From the NCBI GenBank assembly GCA_029851415.1, contig CM056743.1, positions 29,648,405 through 29,712,404 of the forward strand: a DNA stretch of 64,000 nt. The letters are read 5' to 3'. Under the pieces are notes generated by a model. The model was not told the DNA's origin. It ran no database searches and saw only the letters and a program-made list of their open reading frames with translations. Positions 36,779 to 46,690 of the stretch are shown in pieces. The translations under genes and the position numbers were made by a program. This DNA is from Eretmocerus hayati (taxonomy: Eukaryota; Arthropoda; Insecta; Hymenoptera; Aphelinidae). The stretch's first letter is position 1; every line of letters starts with the position of its first letter.

Positions 36779-37993
36779 GCACTATTTTTACTCGCTTGCA
36801 ATGGGATACTTGGCCTCGGCCTTCTCATTTGAGCATTTTCTTGTAGAAATAGGGACTTTTGAGAATTTTTGCAGATTTTCTGACGTATCTGAAAAAAATA
36901 ATAACCGATCATAAGAAATTAATAATGAATAGTTGACCGTTATAATGGACATTGAGAGTGAATGGGTTAATTGAGAAATTCCTTTGAAATCCATCAGAAG
37001 CGGAAATGGAATGAATTTGAGAAAATTGCAGCGAGCTCTTAAACAACTTTATTGACACTAATGGTAAGCTCAGCCCAGCTCATCCAAAAGCTTCTCACCC
37101 ATTGGTCCGACAAAATAACAAAAATCAATCATAATAGCTATAATCCGACCCCAGTTATCCGTTCAAAGAAATCGAAAATCTCCAAAGCGTGTACTAAACC
37201 TGAAAAATCACCAGGAAAAGACTCAATCATGATTATACATCCGGTGGAAATAGCTTCCATACGACTTGAACAAAGTAAGCTCGTTACGAAGCATCAATTT
37301 TGCGCGCGTAAAAGCCAACGCTCAGCTTAAACCAAGACTAATAGCCGAAAACGTGCAAAGTTGAACACTCGGATATACGCTATCGTCCTATATAATACTC
37401 CCTACAGGCCAACTAACAAGTCTTGCACAGAACAACTTACCAAAGTAAGCATCCTATACCAGTATCCTGCGGCAGGATATAAGGACTATATATATACAGA
37501 CTATATAACACACCAAAGAAGTGTAAAAGCTCTATATGTTGCCGTCATCCCGGTGTCTGAAAATCTCGCCAATTCTCATTGCTACACGAAACAACCAAGA
37601 CGGCGAAGACGACGACAACACGTGTCTAGCATGAAGAAAAAAAAACAAGTCACATAGAGCTAAGGAAAGACTTCACATTTATACAAAACTATATATAGTA
37701 TTGTGGCATTGCAGTATGTGAGAAGACTATATGTACAAGTTGGATTGTCACGCTCGCAAAAGTTGGCTTTCCCGGGGAATGCCATGGCGCGGCAAATTGG
37801 AGAAAGCGCCAAGAGAGCTTGCGACTCTGATGCTATAAGTACAGTTATACACAGTATAGGGATGAGAAAGTTGTACTGGCGCGAGAAATGCCGCAGTGGG
37901 AGTGAGGTGCAGACTCTAAATCAGGCCTATAATGGAAATTTAGGTTCCAAGGGAGAAGGGGGGGGGGAGTTGAGGTGAGATACACTGGGGGTA
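36779..37993. other. No gene recognised
   Basis: Short frames only. A G-run (about 37960-37968) sits just upstream of the 5S-headed retroposon. Confidence 0.45.
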
Positions 37994-38005
37994 TATTATG
38001 AAGTT

Positions 38006-38769
38006 ACCGCCGCATTGGTGGGGTCGTTAGGTGCCAGCTCTTCCGATCAGTCAAGTTAAGCATCGTTCGGCGCGGTTAGTACTTGGATGGGTGACCGCTC
38101 ATTCAGGTCTACCATGTCGGCTTTGTTGACTTTTCGTATCGGTTGGTTGATGCTTACGACTCAGCAATGCGAGCGGGAGGTGCGAAGTGCTTACAGATTC
38201 GGTATTTATCGATCGCTGATGCGTAAGATCTATGCCCAATCAGTAACGCGATAAGTGCACCGGGCTCTTCGAGGCGGGTTTTCTTTACACAATAAAGTTT
38301 TCCCTTGCCTCACGGGTAAACCCGGGCGAATGCGAAGAGTTTACATAAACACACAGTACACTGACACACTGTTATCTCTCAGTTATACAAATGAGACCTG
38401 CCACTCTGCGAGTAGGTGAGTCCGTCACTGCGAGCAGATTCACCCGTTGATGCCTTGAATAAAGGGTCACTGAAGGCCTTGAATAAAGGGTTCAGGTGCA
38501 TTGTCAGAGTGTCTGAATAAGTCGTCTGATGCACGCGGGTGGGATCTGGGAGTAGCTGTCGGGAGGGCCCGGATAAACAAGGAGGGCACAGTGGCCATCT
38601 CTGGTGGGCTGTGCCGGGAAGTTCTCCGTATCAACCACGAGTACGAGGATCAAGAACAGAACACAGCTTGCGCTAGTCGTAACACAGTACACAGAATACA
38701 GTATCACCACACAGTAAAGCTGTATAGGCCTTCAAGGCCTCAATGCTTCGAATAAAAAAAAAAAAAAAA
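38006..38769 (+). mobile_element. 5S-rRNA-headed retroposon (SINE3-like or chimeric retrocopy)
   Basis: The element starts with a 5S-like head, ends in a poly(A) run (38754-38769) fused to an AATAAA, and has identical 12-bp flanks TATTATGAAGTT (37994-38005 and 38770-38781). This is the pattern left by LINE-type target-primed insertion. The body downstream of the 5S part (about 38130-38750) is unrecognised. It contains CCTTGAATAAAGGGT twice (about 38452 and 38476). At 764 bp it is long for a SINE. A TTTT at about 38129-38132, just past the 5S part, would normally stop RNA polymerase III, so the source transcript either read through it or was made by polymerase II. Confidence 0.85.
38033..38128 (+). 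rRNA. 5S rRNA-like sequence (pseudogene inside the retroposon)
   Basis: It matches the last two thirds of animal 5S rRNA: TCCGATCA, AAGTTAAGCA (A box), GGCGCGGTTAGTACTTGGAT and GGGTGACCGC (C box). The internal promoter boxes look well kept. The first 30 bases of the head and the last part diverge from 5S, so I do not call it a functional 5S gene. Confidence 0.75.
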
Positions 38770-38781
38770 TATTATGAAGTT

Positions 38782-39574
38782 GCGATGTGTTGTTCGTAGA
38801 GTTTGGTATGTTAGGCTTGACTTTTGAGAGAGATTATGAGAGTGTAGAGAGCTTTTCCGTGGAGATAACCACGTGATGTGGAAGAAGATGAGAAAAGAGT
38901 GCTGATAAGTGATAAAGAACAGTGGATAATGATTAAGCTGTGGAGTACTTATAGTTATTTAATTCACTTTTTGCACTAAACGCTCAATCCGGTTGCCTTC
39001 TGAGTAAGTGTCGTGTGTCGACATGACCCGTGCATGGGAACAAAAATTTTTTTGAAATTTGGAACGGAGCCTCGGACAGAAATTTTTCAGTTGGAAATCG
39101 CAATGGGTGAGCGACATAGAATCCGCAGTTGATTTCATGGCTTATAGTCAATTTTGACTTTAAGCGTGAATGCAAATGATTAGATTGTGATTTTTATGTG
39201 TTCTATAAAAATTGCAACAATAAAATAAAAATACAAAATCTAAGTCTTTTTGTATTAAAATGCGTTTTCAACGAGTCTGTTCGTCATGATGAGATTTTCC
39301 AAATCACGATCGCGTGTTTAGTGTAATCTAAGGTTGTTGACTGCACAATAATAACATAGTTGAATATTAGAGCTATGAATTTTCAGGAAATCATTCAAAA
39401 AGATTAGAACATTTTTTACAAAGTCATAGAACCAGGTCGATCACATTAAAACATCCATGACAGCCGATGGATTTCGTATTTAAGAAATTTATATTGGAGG
39501 ATCAGTCTTTGCCTAGAATTGATCTTAGCAACAAACTTGAGGATCCAAAATATTCAGTGGAAATTAGTGAAAAT
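38782..39574. other. No gene recognised
   Basis: Unique-looking AT-rich sequence between the 5S-headed retroposon and the foldback element. I see no repeats or coding exons. Confidence 0.45.
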
Positions 39575-39582
39575 CAATCAAT

Positions 39583-42500
39583 CGAGGGGCATCTCCCGGA
39601 CTTGGCGTACTGAGAACTATAAGCAACTGCCGGCAACTGCGGGCAACTGCGAAGCGCCGCAGTTGTCGGCAGTTGCCGACAGTTGCCAATAGTTGCTCGC
39701 ATTTGCGCTGCAGCGGTGGTACCTATATATACAGCGCCGTATATATATGTATGAGTCCCAGCGCAGGTATATATAAGTCCCAAGGAACGGTCGACAATCA
39801 ATTGATTCTACGGCAATATCATTGCGGAAGATCACGCCTTGGACAAAATCGATTAGTCTATTACATGATAATGACTTTTGGATTGGATACTTTTCACGCG
39901 CCCGAAAATGCAGTGCTTGAAGTCACATCACACGTATACCTTTTGTCACAATGCCATGAAAATTTAAAGTCGATGATAGAGTATAAAATGTCACGATGCA
40001 CTCGATCGATTGAAAGTACTGTAATATCCCACGTATTTGCATCACTAGGAACTCGACCAAGGATAATTACGTGTTTTCAACAGGTGCATCAGTGGCTCGT
40101 CACGCACCTTCACTCAGGCAGATGTGATTTACTCCAGGCTCACTCACGTGCACATGCGTATCGTGATACTGAACGAATATGTTGCTCAACTCCTCAGTCA
40201 TATCGAGGATTTGGGGAATTGATTCTCGGGGATCAACCATCGCGTGCTCGATGCTCGGACCACAGATTCCGTATGAAGCTACTCCGAAACCAAGGGGAAC
40301 AGTTCAACCCGCAAGTAACCGGGTGTTCTGATTCAAAATCCTACCGATGAGGAAAATCAACTTCGGAAGCTAGGGATTCAATCAAATCCGCAGATGGATG
40401 GATGCTCGAATTTAAAATTCTGTCGGCAGAAAATTCAAACCTAAAACCTAAGAAGGCAATCACACCCGCAAATAACCGGATGCTCGGACCGGAAATTCTG
40501 TCGAGGGAACGATCAAACCCAAAACCTAGGAAGGCAATCAAACCCGCAAATAACCGGATACTCGGACCACAAATTCTGTCGAGGGAACGATCAAACCCAA
40601 AACCTAGGAAGGCAATCAAACCCGCAAATGACCGGATGCTCGGACCACAAATTCTGTCGAGGGAACGATCAAAGCCAAAACCTAGGAAGGCAATCAAACC
40701 CGCAAATAACCGGATGCTCGGACCGGAAATTCTGTCGGCAGAAAATTCAAACCTAAAACCTAAGAAGGCAATCACACCCGCAAATAACCGGATGCTCGGG
40801 CCGGAAATTCTGTCGAGGGAACGATCAAACCCAAAACCTAGGAAGGCAATCAAACCCGCAAATAACCGGATACTCGACAGAATTTCCGGTCCGAGCACCC
40901 GGTCATTTGCGGGTTTGATTGCCTTCCTAGGTTTTGGCTTTGATCGTTCCCTTCGACAGAATCTCTGGTCCGAGCATCCAGTTATTTGCGGGTTTGATTG
41001 CCTTCCTAGGTTTTGGGTTTGATCGTTCCCTCGACAGAATTTCCGGCCCGAGCATCCGGTTATTTGCGGGTTTGATTGTCTTCCTAGGTTTTGGCTTTGA
41101 TCGTTCCCTCGACAGAATTTGTGGTCCGAGCATCCGGTCATTTGCGGGTTTGATTGCCTTCCTATGTTTTGGGTTTGATCGTTCCCTCGACAGAATTTGT
41201 GGTCCGAGTATCCGGTTATTTGCGGGTTTGATTGCCTTCCTAGGTTTTGGGTTTGATCGTTCCCTCGACAGAATTTCCGATCCGAGCATCCGGTTATTTG
41301 CGGGTGTGATTGCCTTCTTAGGTTTTAGGTTTGAATTTTCTGCCGACAGAATTTTAAATTCGAGCATCCATCCATCTGCGGATTTGATTGAATCCCTAGC
41401 TTCCGAAGGTTTTAGGTTTGAATTTTCTGCCGACAGAATTTCCGGTCCGAGCATCCGGTTATTTGCGGGTTTGATTGCCTTCCTAGGTTTTGGCTTTGAT
41501 CGTTCCCTCGACAGAATTTGTGGTCCGAGCATCCGGTCATTTGCGGGTTTGATTGCCTTCCTATGTTTTGGGTTTGATCGTTCCCTCGACAGAATTTGTG
41601 GTCCGAGTATCCGGTTATTTGCGGGTTTGATTGCCTTCCTAGGTTTTGGGTTTGATCGTTCCCTCGACAGAATTTCCGGTCCGAGCATCCGGTTATTTGC
41701 GGGTGTGATTGCCTTCTTAGGTTTTAGGTTTGAATTTTCTGCCGACAGAATTTTAAATTCGAGCATCCATCCATCTGCGGATTTGATTGAATCCCTAGCT
41801 TCCGAAGTTGATTTTCCTCATCGGTAGGATTTTGAATCAGAACACCCGGTTACTTGCGGGTTGAACTGTTCCCCTTGGTTTCGGAGTAGCTTCATACGGA
41901 ATCTGTGGTCCGAGCATCGAGCACGCGATGGTTGATCCCCGAGAATCAATTCCCCAAATCCTCGATATGACTGAGGAGTTGAGCAACATATTCGTTCAGT
42001 ATCACGATACGCATGTGCACGTGAGTGAGCCTGGAGTAAATCACATCTGCCTGAGTGAAGGTGCGTGACGAGCCACTGATGCACCTGTTGAAAACACGTA
42101 ATTATCCTTGGTCGAGTTCCTAGTGATGCAAATACGTGGGATATTACAGTACTTTCAATCGATCGAGTGCATCGTGACATTTTATACTCTATCATCGACT
42201 TTAAATTTTCATGGCATTGTGACAAAAGGTATACGTGTGATGTGACTTCAAGCACTGCATTTTCGGGCGCGTGAAAAGTATCCAATCCAAAAGTCATTAT
42301 CATGTAATAGACTAATCGATTTTGTCCAAGGCGTGATCTTCCGCAATGATATTGCCGTAGAATCAATTGATTGTCGACCGTTCCTTGGGACTTATATATA
42401 CCTGCGCTGGGACTCATACATATATATACGGCGCCGTATATATAGGTACCACCGCTGCAGCGCAAATGCGAGCAACTATTGGCAACTGTCGGCAACTGCC

Positions 42501-42585
42501 GACAACTGCGGCGCTTCGCAGTTGCCCGCAGTTGCCGGCAGTTGCCTATAGTTCTCAGTACGCCAAGTCCGGGAGATGCCCCTCG
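39583..42585. mobile_element. 3-kb foldback transposon with 8-bp target duplication
   Basis: The ends read CGAGGGGCATCTCCCGG in inverted orientation. Identical CAATCAAT flanks lie at 39575-39582 and 42586-42593. The arms (39583-40404 and 41766-42585) are nearly identical: I see two differences in the first 200 bp. Each arm has a subterminal hairpin built of CAACTGCGG-type units. The core is a tandem array. The 8-bp duplication is the size made by hAT and P-type transposases, but the ends match no family I can name. An open frame of about 225-256 codons occurs in each arm as the same protein. I recognise no domain in it. Confidence 0.85.
40405..41765. repeat. 78-bp tandem repeats in two head-to-head blocks
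   Basis: The unit starts CTCGGACCGGAAATTCTGTC and contains AACCTAGGAAGGCAATC. On the left it is spaced exactly 78 bp (starts 40483, 40561, 40639, 40717, 40795). Orientation flips at about 40873, and the right block is longer. Because 78 is 26 codons, every frame without a stop stays open across the array on both strands. This creates the apparent 206-297-codon proteins. Variant units with GTCGGCAGAAAATTCAAACC recur in a fixed order. Confidence 0.9.
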
Positions 42586-42705
42586 CAATCAATTTTCTGA
42601 GCGTCAGAGAAAATTGACAAGCGATTTTGATTGAGTGGGCGAATAATTCAATTGAAAAGTCCATTTGCTCGTCCATTTGTGATGGACTATACGCCTGCAA
42701 GAAAT

Positions 42706-43480
42706 ACAGTGAATCCTGTCAAATTGGGCACCTCCGTAACCTGAGCACCCTCGTAAATTGGACACCTGCCTAATTTGGGCGCATTTTGCTTTTCCTGGTG
42801 TGAAAAATTACATGTTAAATTATCTTCGTGAATTCGGCACCCATTTCGTTAGCCATTGGGCTTGTATCGAGGGTGGTTATATATATATACTCCTCCTTGC
42901 ACAAAATATCATCAATGGTTGCAAGTTTGTTAAAGATGCAGGGCGAGATCGAAGACGAGATCCGATCCTCATACAAATCTTTGATTTGAAACAAGGCGAG
43001 ATCTTTGACTTCTTTACCCAGCAGATAGATCGGAGCAGAAAATCGAAAAAGTCCGATCATGGAGTTTATGTATGTGCAGCTTGTACTCATCACGTGAAAA
43101 TATTTGTATTGACTCTTTTAAACAAAATTTGTATTGATTCGAGCATCTTTTTCCACAAATGAAGTAAATTAGACAGATATTTGATCAATTCTGAGGATTT
43201 GATAAACTTGGATTGTATATATTGGAGAATTATGAAGTATTAAATCGGTTAGTTGAGGGTTTTGAAAGTAATTTGAATTGGGAAGAAGAATTTTGTCAGA
43301 ATGAATGCATAATTGATCTATTCGTAGAGACTTGTATAATATGTCTTATGATTCAAGCTCCCCCAAGAAATGTTTCCCAAAAAATATAGCCTGTCTCTGT
43401 ATATACACTGAACATCTGCCAATATTGGGCGCATTTCTTCGGAACTGTGGGCGCCCAATATATTAGACAGGATTCACTGT
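42706..43480. mobile_element. 775-bp inverted-repeat element with TA flanks (mariner-type MITE?)
   Basis: The ends are CAGTGAATCCTGTC and its complement, bordered by TA and inside a longer 19-bp match starting AAATACAGTG. Subterminal TTGGGCGC / TTGGGCAC motifs are shared with 33.5-33.7 kb. The 134-codon frame inside (42758-43162) resembles no transposase that I can recognise. Confidence 0.7.
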
Positions 43481-43771
43481 ATTTGAAAAAAATTCAAGTG
43501 ATATGAACAGATGAAAATCCGAGTGAAAATCAAGATCACTTGTGTTTTACTCCACCGAGCAAGCAAAGTAAGATTTACATTCCTCTTTTTAATGAATATA
43601 TCATGGAATTTTCGACATTTCCAAAAAATGCTTAAAAGCGCGCCTTTCTTACGCCGGTATTTTCCATAATATCCAATCTCTGAGAGTAGTTTGGACGGAG
43701 TTGCTCTCGGGCTGTTGGAAAAGCAGGGAGAACAAAATAGTATCCTACTTCCTTAGAATAACTCAAATTCT

Positions 43772-45508
43772 TCTCAGTTCGCAGATGATATAGCTCTTTA
43801 TTTGAAATTTTCCTCCGAACCAAGAGCAAAAAGCTTGATGAAAAAAAGCATTCTCACAGTGAAAAATAATCTTGCAGATATAGGCTTAGAACTAGCTGAA
43901 GGTAAAACCGTTCTTTTGCATTTCAACAGGAAAAATATTCGGCCAGGTAATATTGTCATCAACATTGAGAACTACAGTCTTGTATCTCGTGAATCTGCTA
44001 GATTTCTCGGAATCATATTTGATTACAAGCTCTCTTTTCATGAACACATTAAGAAACTGCTCAATAAATGCTCCCAAGCCATGAACATGCTTAGATTTCT
44101 ATGCGGTACGTGGTGGGGAGCAAGTCCAGAAACGCTTCTCACGCTTTACAAGAGTTATGTTCGATCATCAATTGATTATGGTAGCTTCATCTACTATCCG
44201 AATACAAAAGCACTTCGTGAGAAATTAGAGAGTATCCAAAATACAGCTATCAGAACTGCCTTGGGCTATCGAAAGACTACTCCCAAGAATGTCCTTTTAG
44301 CTGAAACGAAACTGACGTCAATTCAAAATAGATGTAGACAACTATGTAACACTTTTCTAACAAAATCCCTTTCGTGTTTTAATTCACAAAGTTCACAAGC
44401 TATCAGACGATACTACCACTTATGTTCAAAATACAAAAAACGAGAAAAAGTATTGCTCAAATCATGCATAAAAAATATTTATCCTCTCGCATCCTTGATA
44501 GACTCTCACAACTGTTACAATTTGTTCCATTATGATTACAGAATCTCAGTTTTTCAGATTCCAATTAACACCGAAACTGGATTTGAATTGAAAAATGCGA
44601 AGGACCCCAATGAACTATTCCGTAACTTTTTCTCTGCAAGTGACGCACTCGCAGTATTCACGGATGGTAGTAAATCTAACTCTACAGTTGGCTCAGCTTG
44701 CTATGTGCCTGAGAATGGTTCAATCATCACAAGATGTATAAATGGCAAAGCCTCCGTCTTTACTGCCGAGTGTGTTGCTTTGAACGATGCAATGGAAATA
44801 GCTCTCAAATTCACAGAACGCAACATCAACATATTTTCAGATTCCCTTGCAGTCTTACAAACGCTCAACTCTAGTAAACTTAGTATAAAAACCAATTCGT
44901 ATATCTTTGAAATTAAGAGAAAGTATTTGGAGTTTCAACGTAAAAGTGCCAAAAATCTAGAATTTTTCTGGGTACCTGCTCACAAGGGAATCCAGGGAAA
45001 TGTTGAAGTTGATGAATTAGCAAAATCTGTGAGTAATCCAGTAGAAATTGATCGCATTCCTTTCACAGACCTCATTGAATCATATAAGAAAGTAGCCAAA
45101 TCGAAAACGTCTGAAGATATTGTCGATGAGAGCCAAAGCACAGGCAAATACTACTTCGAAAATTATTTTTCAAAAGACAGCAAAGCCTGGTTCTCCAGAA
45201 AAACCTTACAGCGCGAGCTCATTGTCACAGTATGTCGAATACGATCCAACCATTATAGCCTTGCCAGTTCCCTGGCCAGAATGCATATCATTGATAGCCC
45301 ACTGTGCGAATGCGGCTGTGAAGAAGATATTGACCATGTACTTTGGGACTGCCCCAAATATGTCAGACAAAGGCCTGCATTCCTCAAAGACCTAAGGTCT
45401 TTGGGCCTCAAAAATGTTCATAATGTACAAACTATTGTATCCCAACCTAACATTGAAGCGTGCAAATGTATGATCAAATTCTTCCGCAACTGTGAACTTA
45501 ATGTGTGA
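43772..45508 (+). CDS. LINE ORF2 C-terminal part: reverse transcriptase end, RNase H, zinc knuckle
   Basis: 578 codons are open from the truncation point. The frame starts at the reverse-transcriptase active-site box QFADDIALYLKF (43775 on) and continues through the thumb region (FLCGTWWGASPETLLTLYK, RSSIDYGSFIYYP). An RNase H domain follows (about 44650-45040) with all four expected acidic positions: FTDGSKS, TAECVAL, FSDSLAVL and the final D of GNVEVDELAK. It also has the WVPAHKGIQGN motif. The tail has a CxCGC-x6-H-x4-C knuckle (CECGCEEDIDHVLWDC). An RNase H after the reverse transcriptase is typical of I, R1 and LOA-type elements. The palm before FADD, the endonuclease and ORF1 are absent, so this copy cannot move by itself. 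Confidence 0.92.
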   Translation, partial: SQFADDIALYLKFSSEPRAKSLMKKSILTVKNNLADIGLELAEGKTVLLHFNRKNIRPGNIVINIENYSLVSRESARFLGIIFDYKLSFHEHIKKLLNKCSQAMNMLRFLCGTWWGASPETLLTLYKSYVRSSIDYGSFIYYPNTKALREKLESIQNTAIRTALGYRKTTPKNVLLAETKLTSIQNRCRQLCNTFLTKSLSCFNSQSSQAIRRYYHLCSKYKKREKVLLKSCIKNIYPLASLIDSHNCYNLFHYDYRISVFQIPINTETGFELKNAKDPNELFRNFFSASDALAVFTDGSKSNSTVGSACYVPENGSIITRCINGKASVFTAECVALNDAMEIALKFTERNINIFSDSLAVLQTLNSSKLSIKTNSYIFEIKRKYLEFQRKSAKNLEFFWVPAHKGIQGNVEVDELAKSVSNPVEIDRIPFTDLIESYKKVAKSKTSEDIVDESQSTGKYYFENYFSKDSKAWFSRKTLQRELIVTVCRIRSNHYSLASSLARMHIIDSPLCECGCEEDIDHVLWDCPKYVRQRPAFLKDLRSLGLKNVHNVQTIVSQPNIEACKCMIKFFRNCELNV

Positions 45509-45668
45509 AAAATCACTGTATCATATGTCTCCATAGATTTATTTGTTAATATTATTATTATTTTTATTATTAGGTAGAGCCTTGCTCTCTTTGTATATTC
45601 TTGTAGACGCTGAATAGCGCATTAGTGCTCAAAAGCGTCATTAAATAACCAAATAAAAAAAAAAAAAA
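43772..45668 (+). mobile_element. Young 5'-truncated LINE (I/R1/LOA group) with RNase H
   Basis: An 11-bp target duplication ACTCAAATTCT lies at 43761-43771 and 45669-45679. The element begins just before the reverse-transcriptase FADD box, ends in a poly(A) run (about 45654-45668), and has one uninterrupted frame. The upstream 43630-43760 sequence is therefore host DNA, not part of the element. The short age is inferred from the exact duplication and open frame. Confidence 0.9.
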
Positions 45669-45850
45669 ACTCAAATTCTGATGTGAGTGATCCATTTCGC
45701 GAGGTGAGCAAAAATATACGACCTCGACGAAATTCATGTCAATTAACTGGCTTATTGGTCATTTCTTGGGAAGAAAAGTTCCTAGATGAAATTTATTCAT
45801 TCGTACGAGGGTCCTCACATTAAAATTTTCTGTTGCATGACAATACTCTA

Positions 45851-46690
45851 CTAAGGTAAGTATATCCAACTTGCCTCTGTATCGACTCTGTACCCAAGTT
45901 GCCCCCATATGCCGATCTCAGAAATGGGCAGTCAAGACCTTCCCGCATATTTTTTTCAAGTTTCTTATGTTAGAATATGAGAAACAGTACATTACAGTTC
46001 CATTACAGTTTCCATCGACCTTGGAACATTCCAGCGTTTTCCAAAAAATATAAAGTGATTTTTTCATTTTTCGTGTTTGCACGGCTGAGAAATTGCCGAG
46101 GAAATCGCGTTCACTAAAACGGGTGCAAATTTATTTTCATTCGACCAATCTCAACGTACCTGAGCGCATTCGATTCTTTGTCTCAAGACCTTCAAAATTC
46201 GCTCTTTAGAGTTGCAAAACTCTGATTTGGAGCGATTTTATTATGTACAAAAGACGAAGATGATTTGAAAAACAACAAGGCCGATATCACAGTGTACCCA
46301 ACATGTCCCTATGGTTATCTCGAAAAGGCGTGCAGTATGGCTTTTTTTACCACTCAGAATGTGTTTATCAAGTCAAAATAGGTCGGAAACCGTGTTTGGA
46401 ACAGTTAGAAGCTACAAAAGTTGCTGGCGATCAAAACGGATCAAAGCGACTTAATGCACTTTATCGCCGATTTACATTGTTTTAGATGATGGGGGCAAGT
46501 TGGGTACACAATTTTTTGGAAGAATTGGAACAGTTTGGCTCCACTTGGTCCAAATTGAATGTACATACTTTAACTCGTTTTAAAGGTCTTAAGACAAGCT
46601 TCGAAATGAGTTAAGCTACGTTGGAAAATATTGATGGGCCAGAGTTATTATGAAAATGGCTTAATGGGGGCAAGTTGGGCACACTTAACT
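45851..46690 (-). mobile_element. Element Z, copy 1 (CCAACTTGCCCCCAT family)
   Basis: The outer ends carry AAGGTAAGT and ACTTAACTT with GTACCCAACTTGCCCCCAT-type sequence. The interior matches 56067-56909 in reverse, for example TCAAGACCTTCAAAATTCGCTC and AAACCGTGTTTGG segments. A short extra CCAACTTGCC unit is present at the left end. No coding sequence is recognised. Confidence 0.72.

Noticed and set aside
38033..38128. A functional 5S rRNA gene
   Set aside because: The first 30 bases of the 5S region are lost or changed, and the sequence lies inside a poly(A)-tailed insertion with a target duplication.
40341..41827. Overlapping open frames of 206-297 codons on both strands, with 26-residue repeats
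   Set aside because: They are produced by the 78-bp tandem array inside a foldback element and exist equally on both strands. No known domain is present.
43630..43760. Possible inverted 5' piece of the LINE
   Set aside because: The ACTCAAATTCT target duplication places the element start at 43772, so this stretch is flanking DNA.
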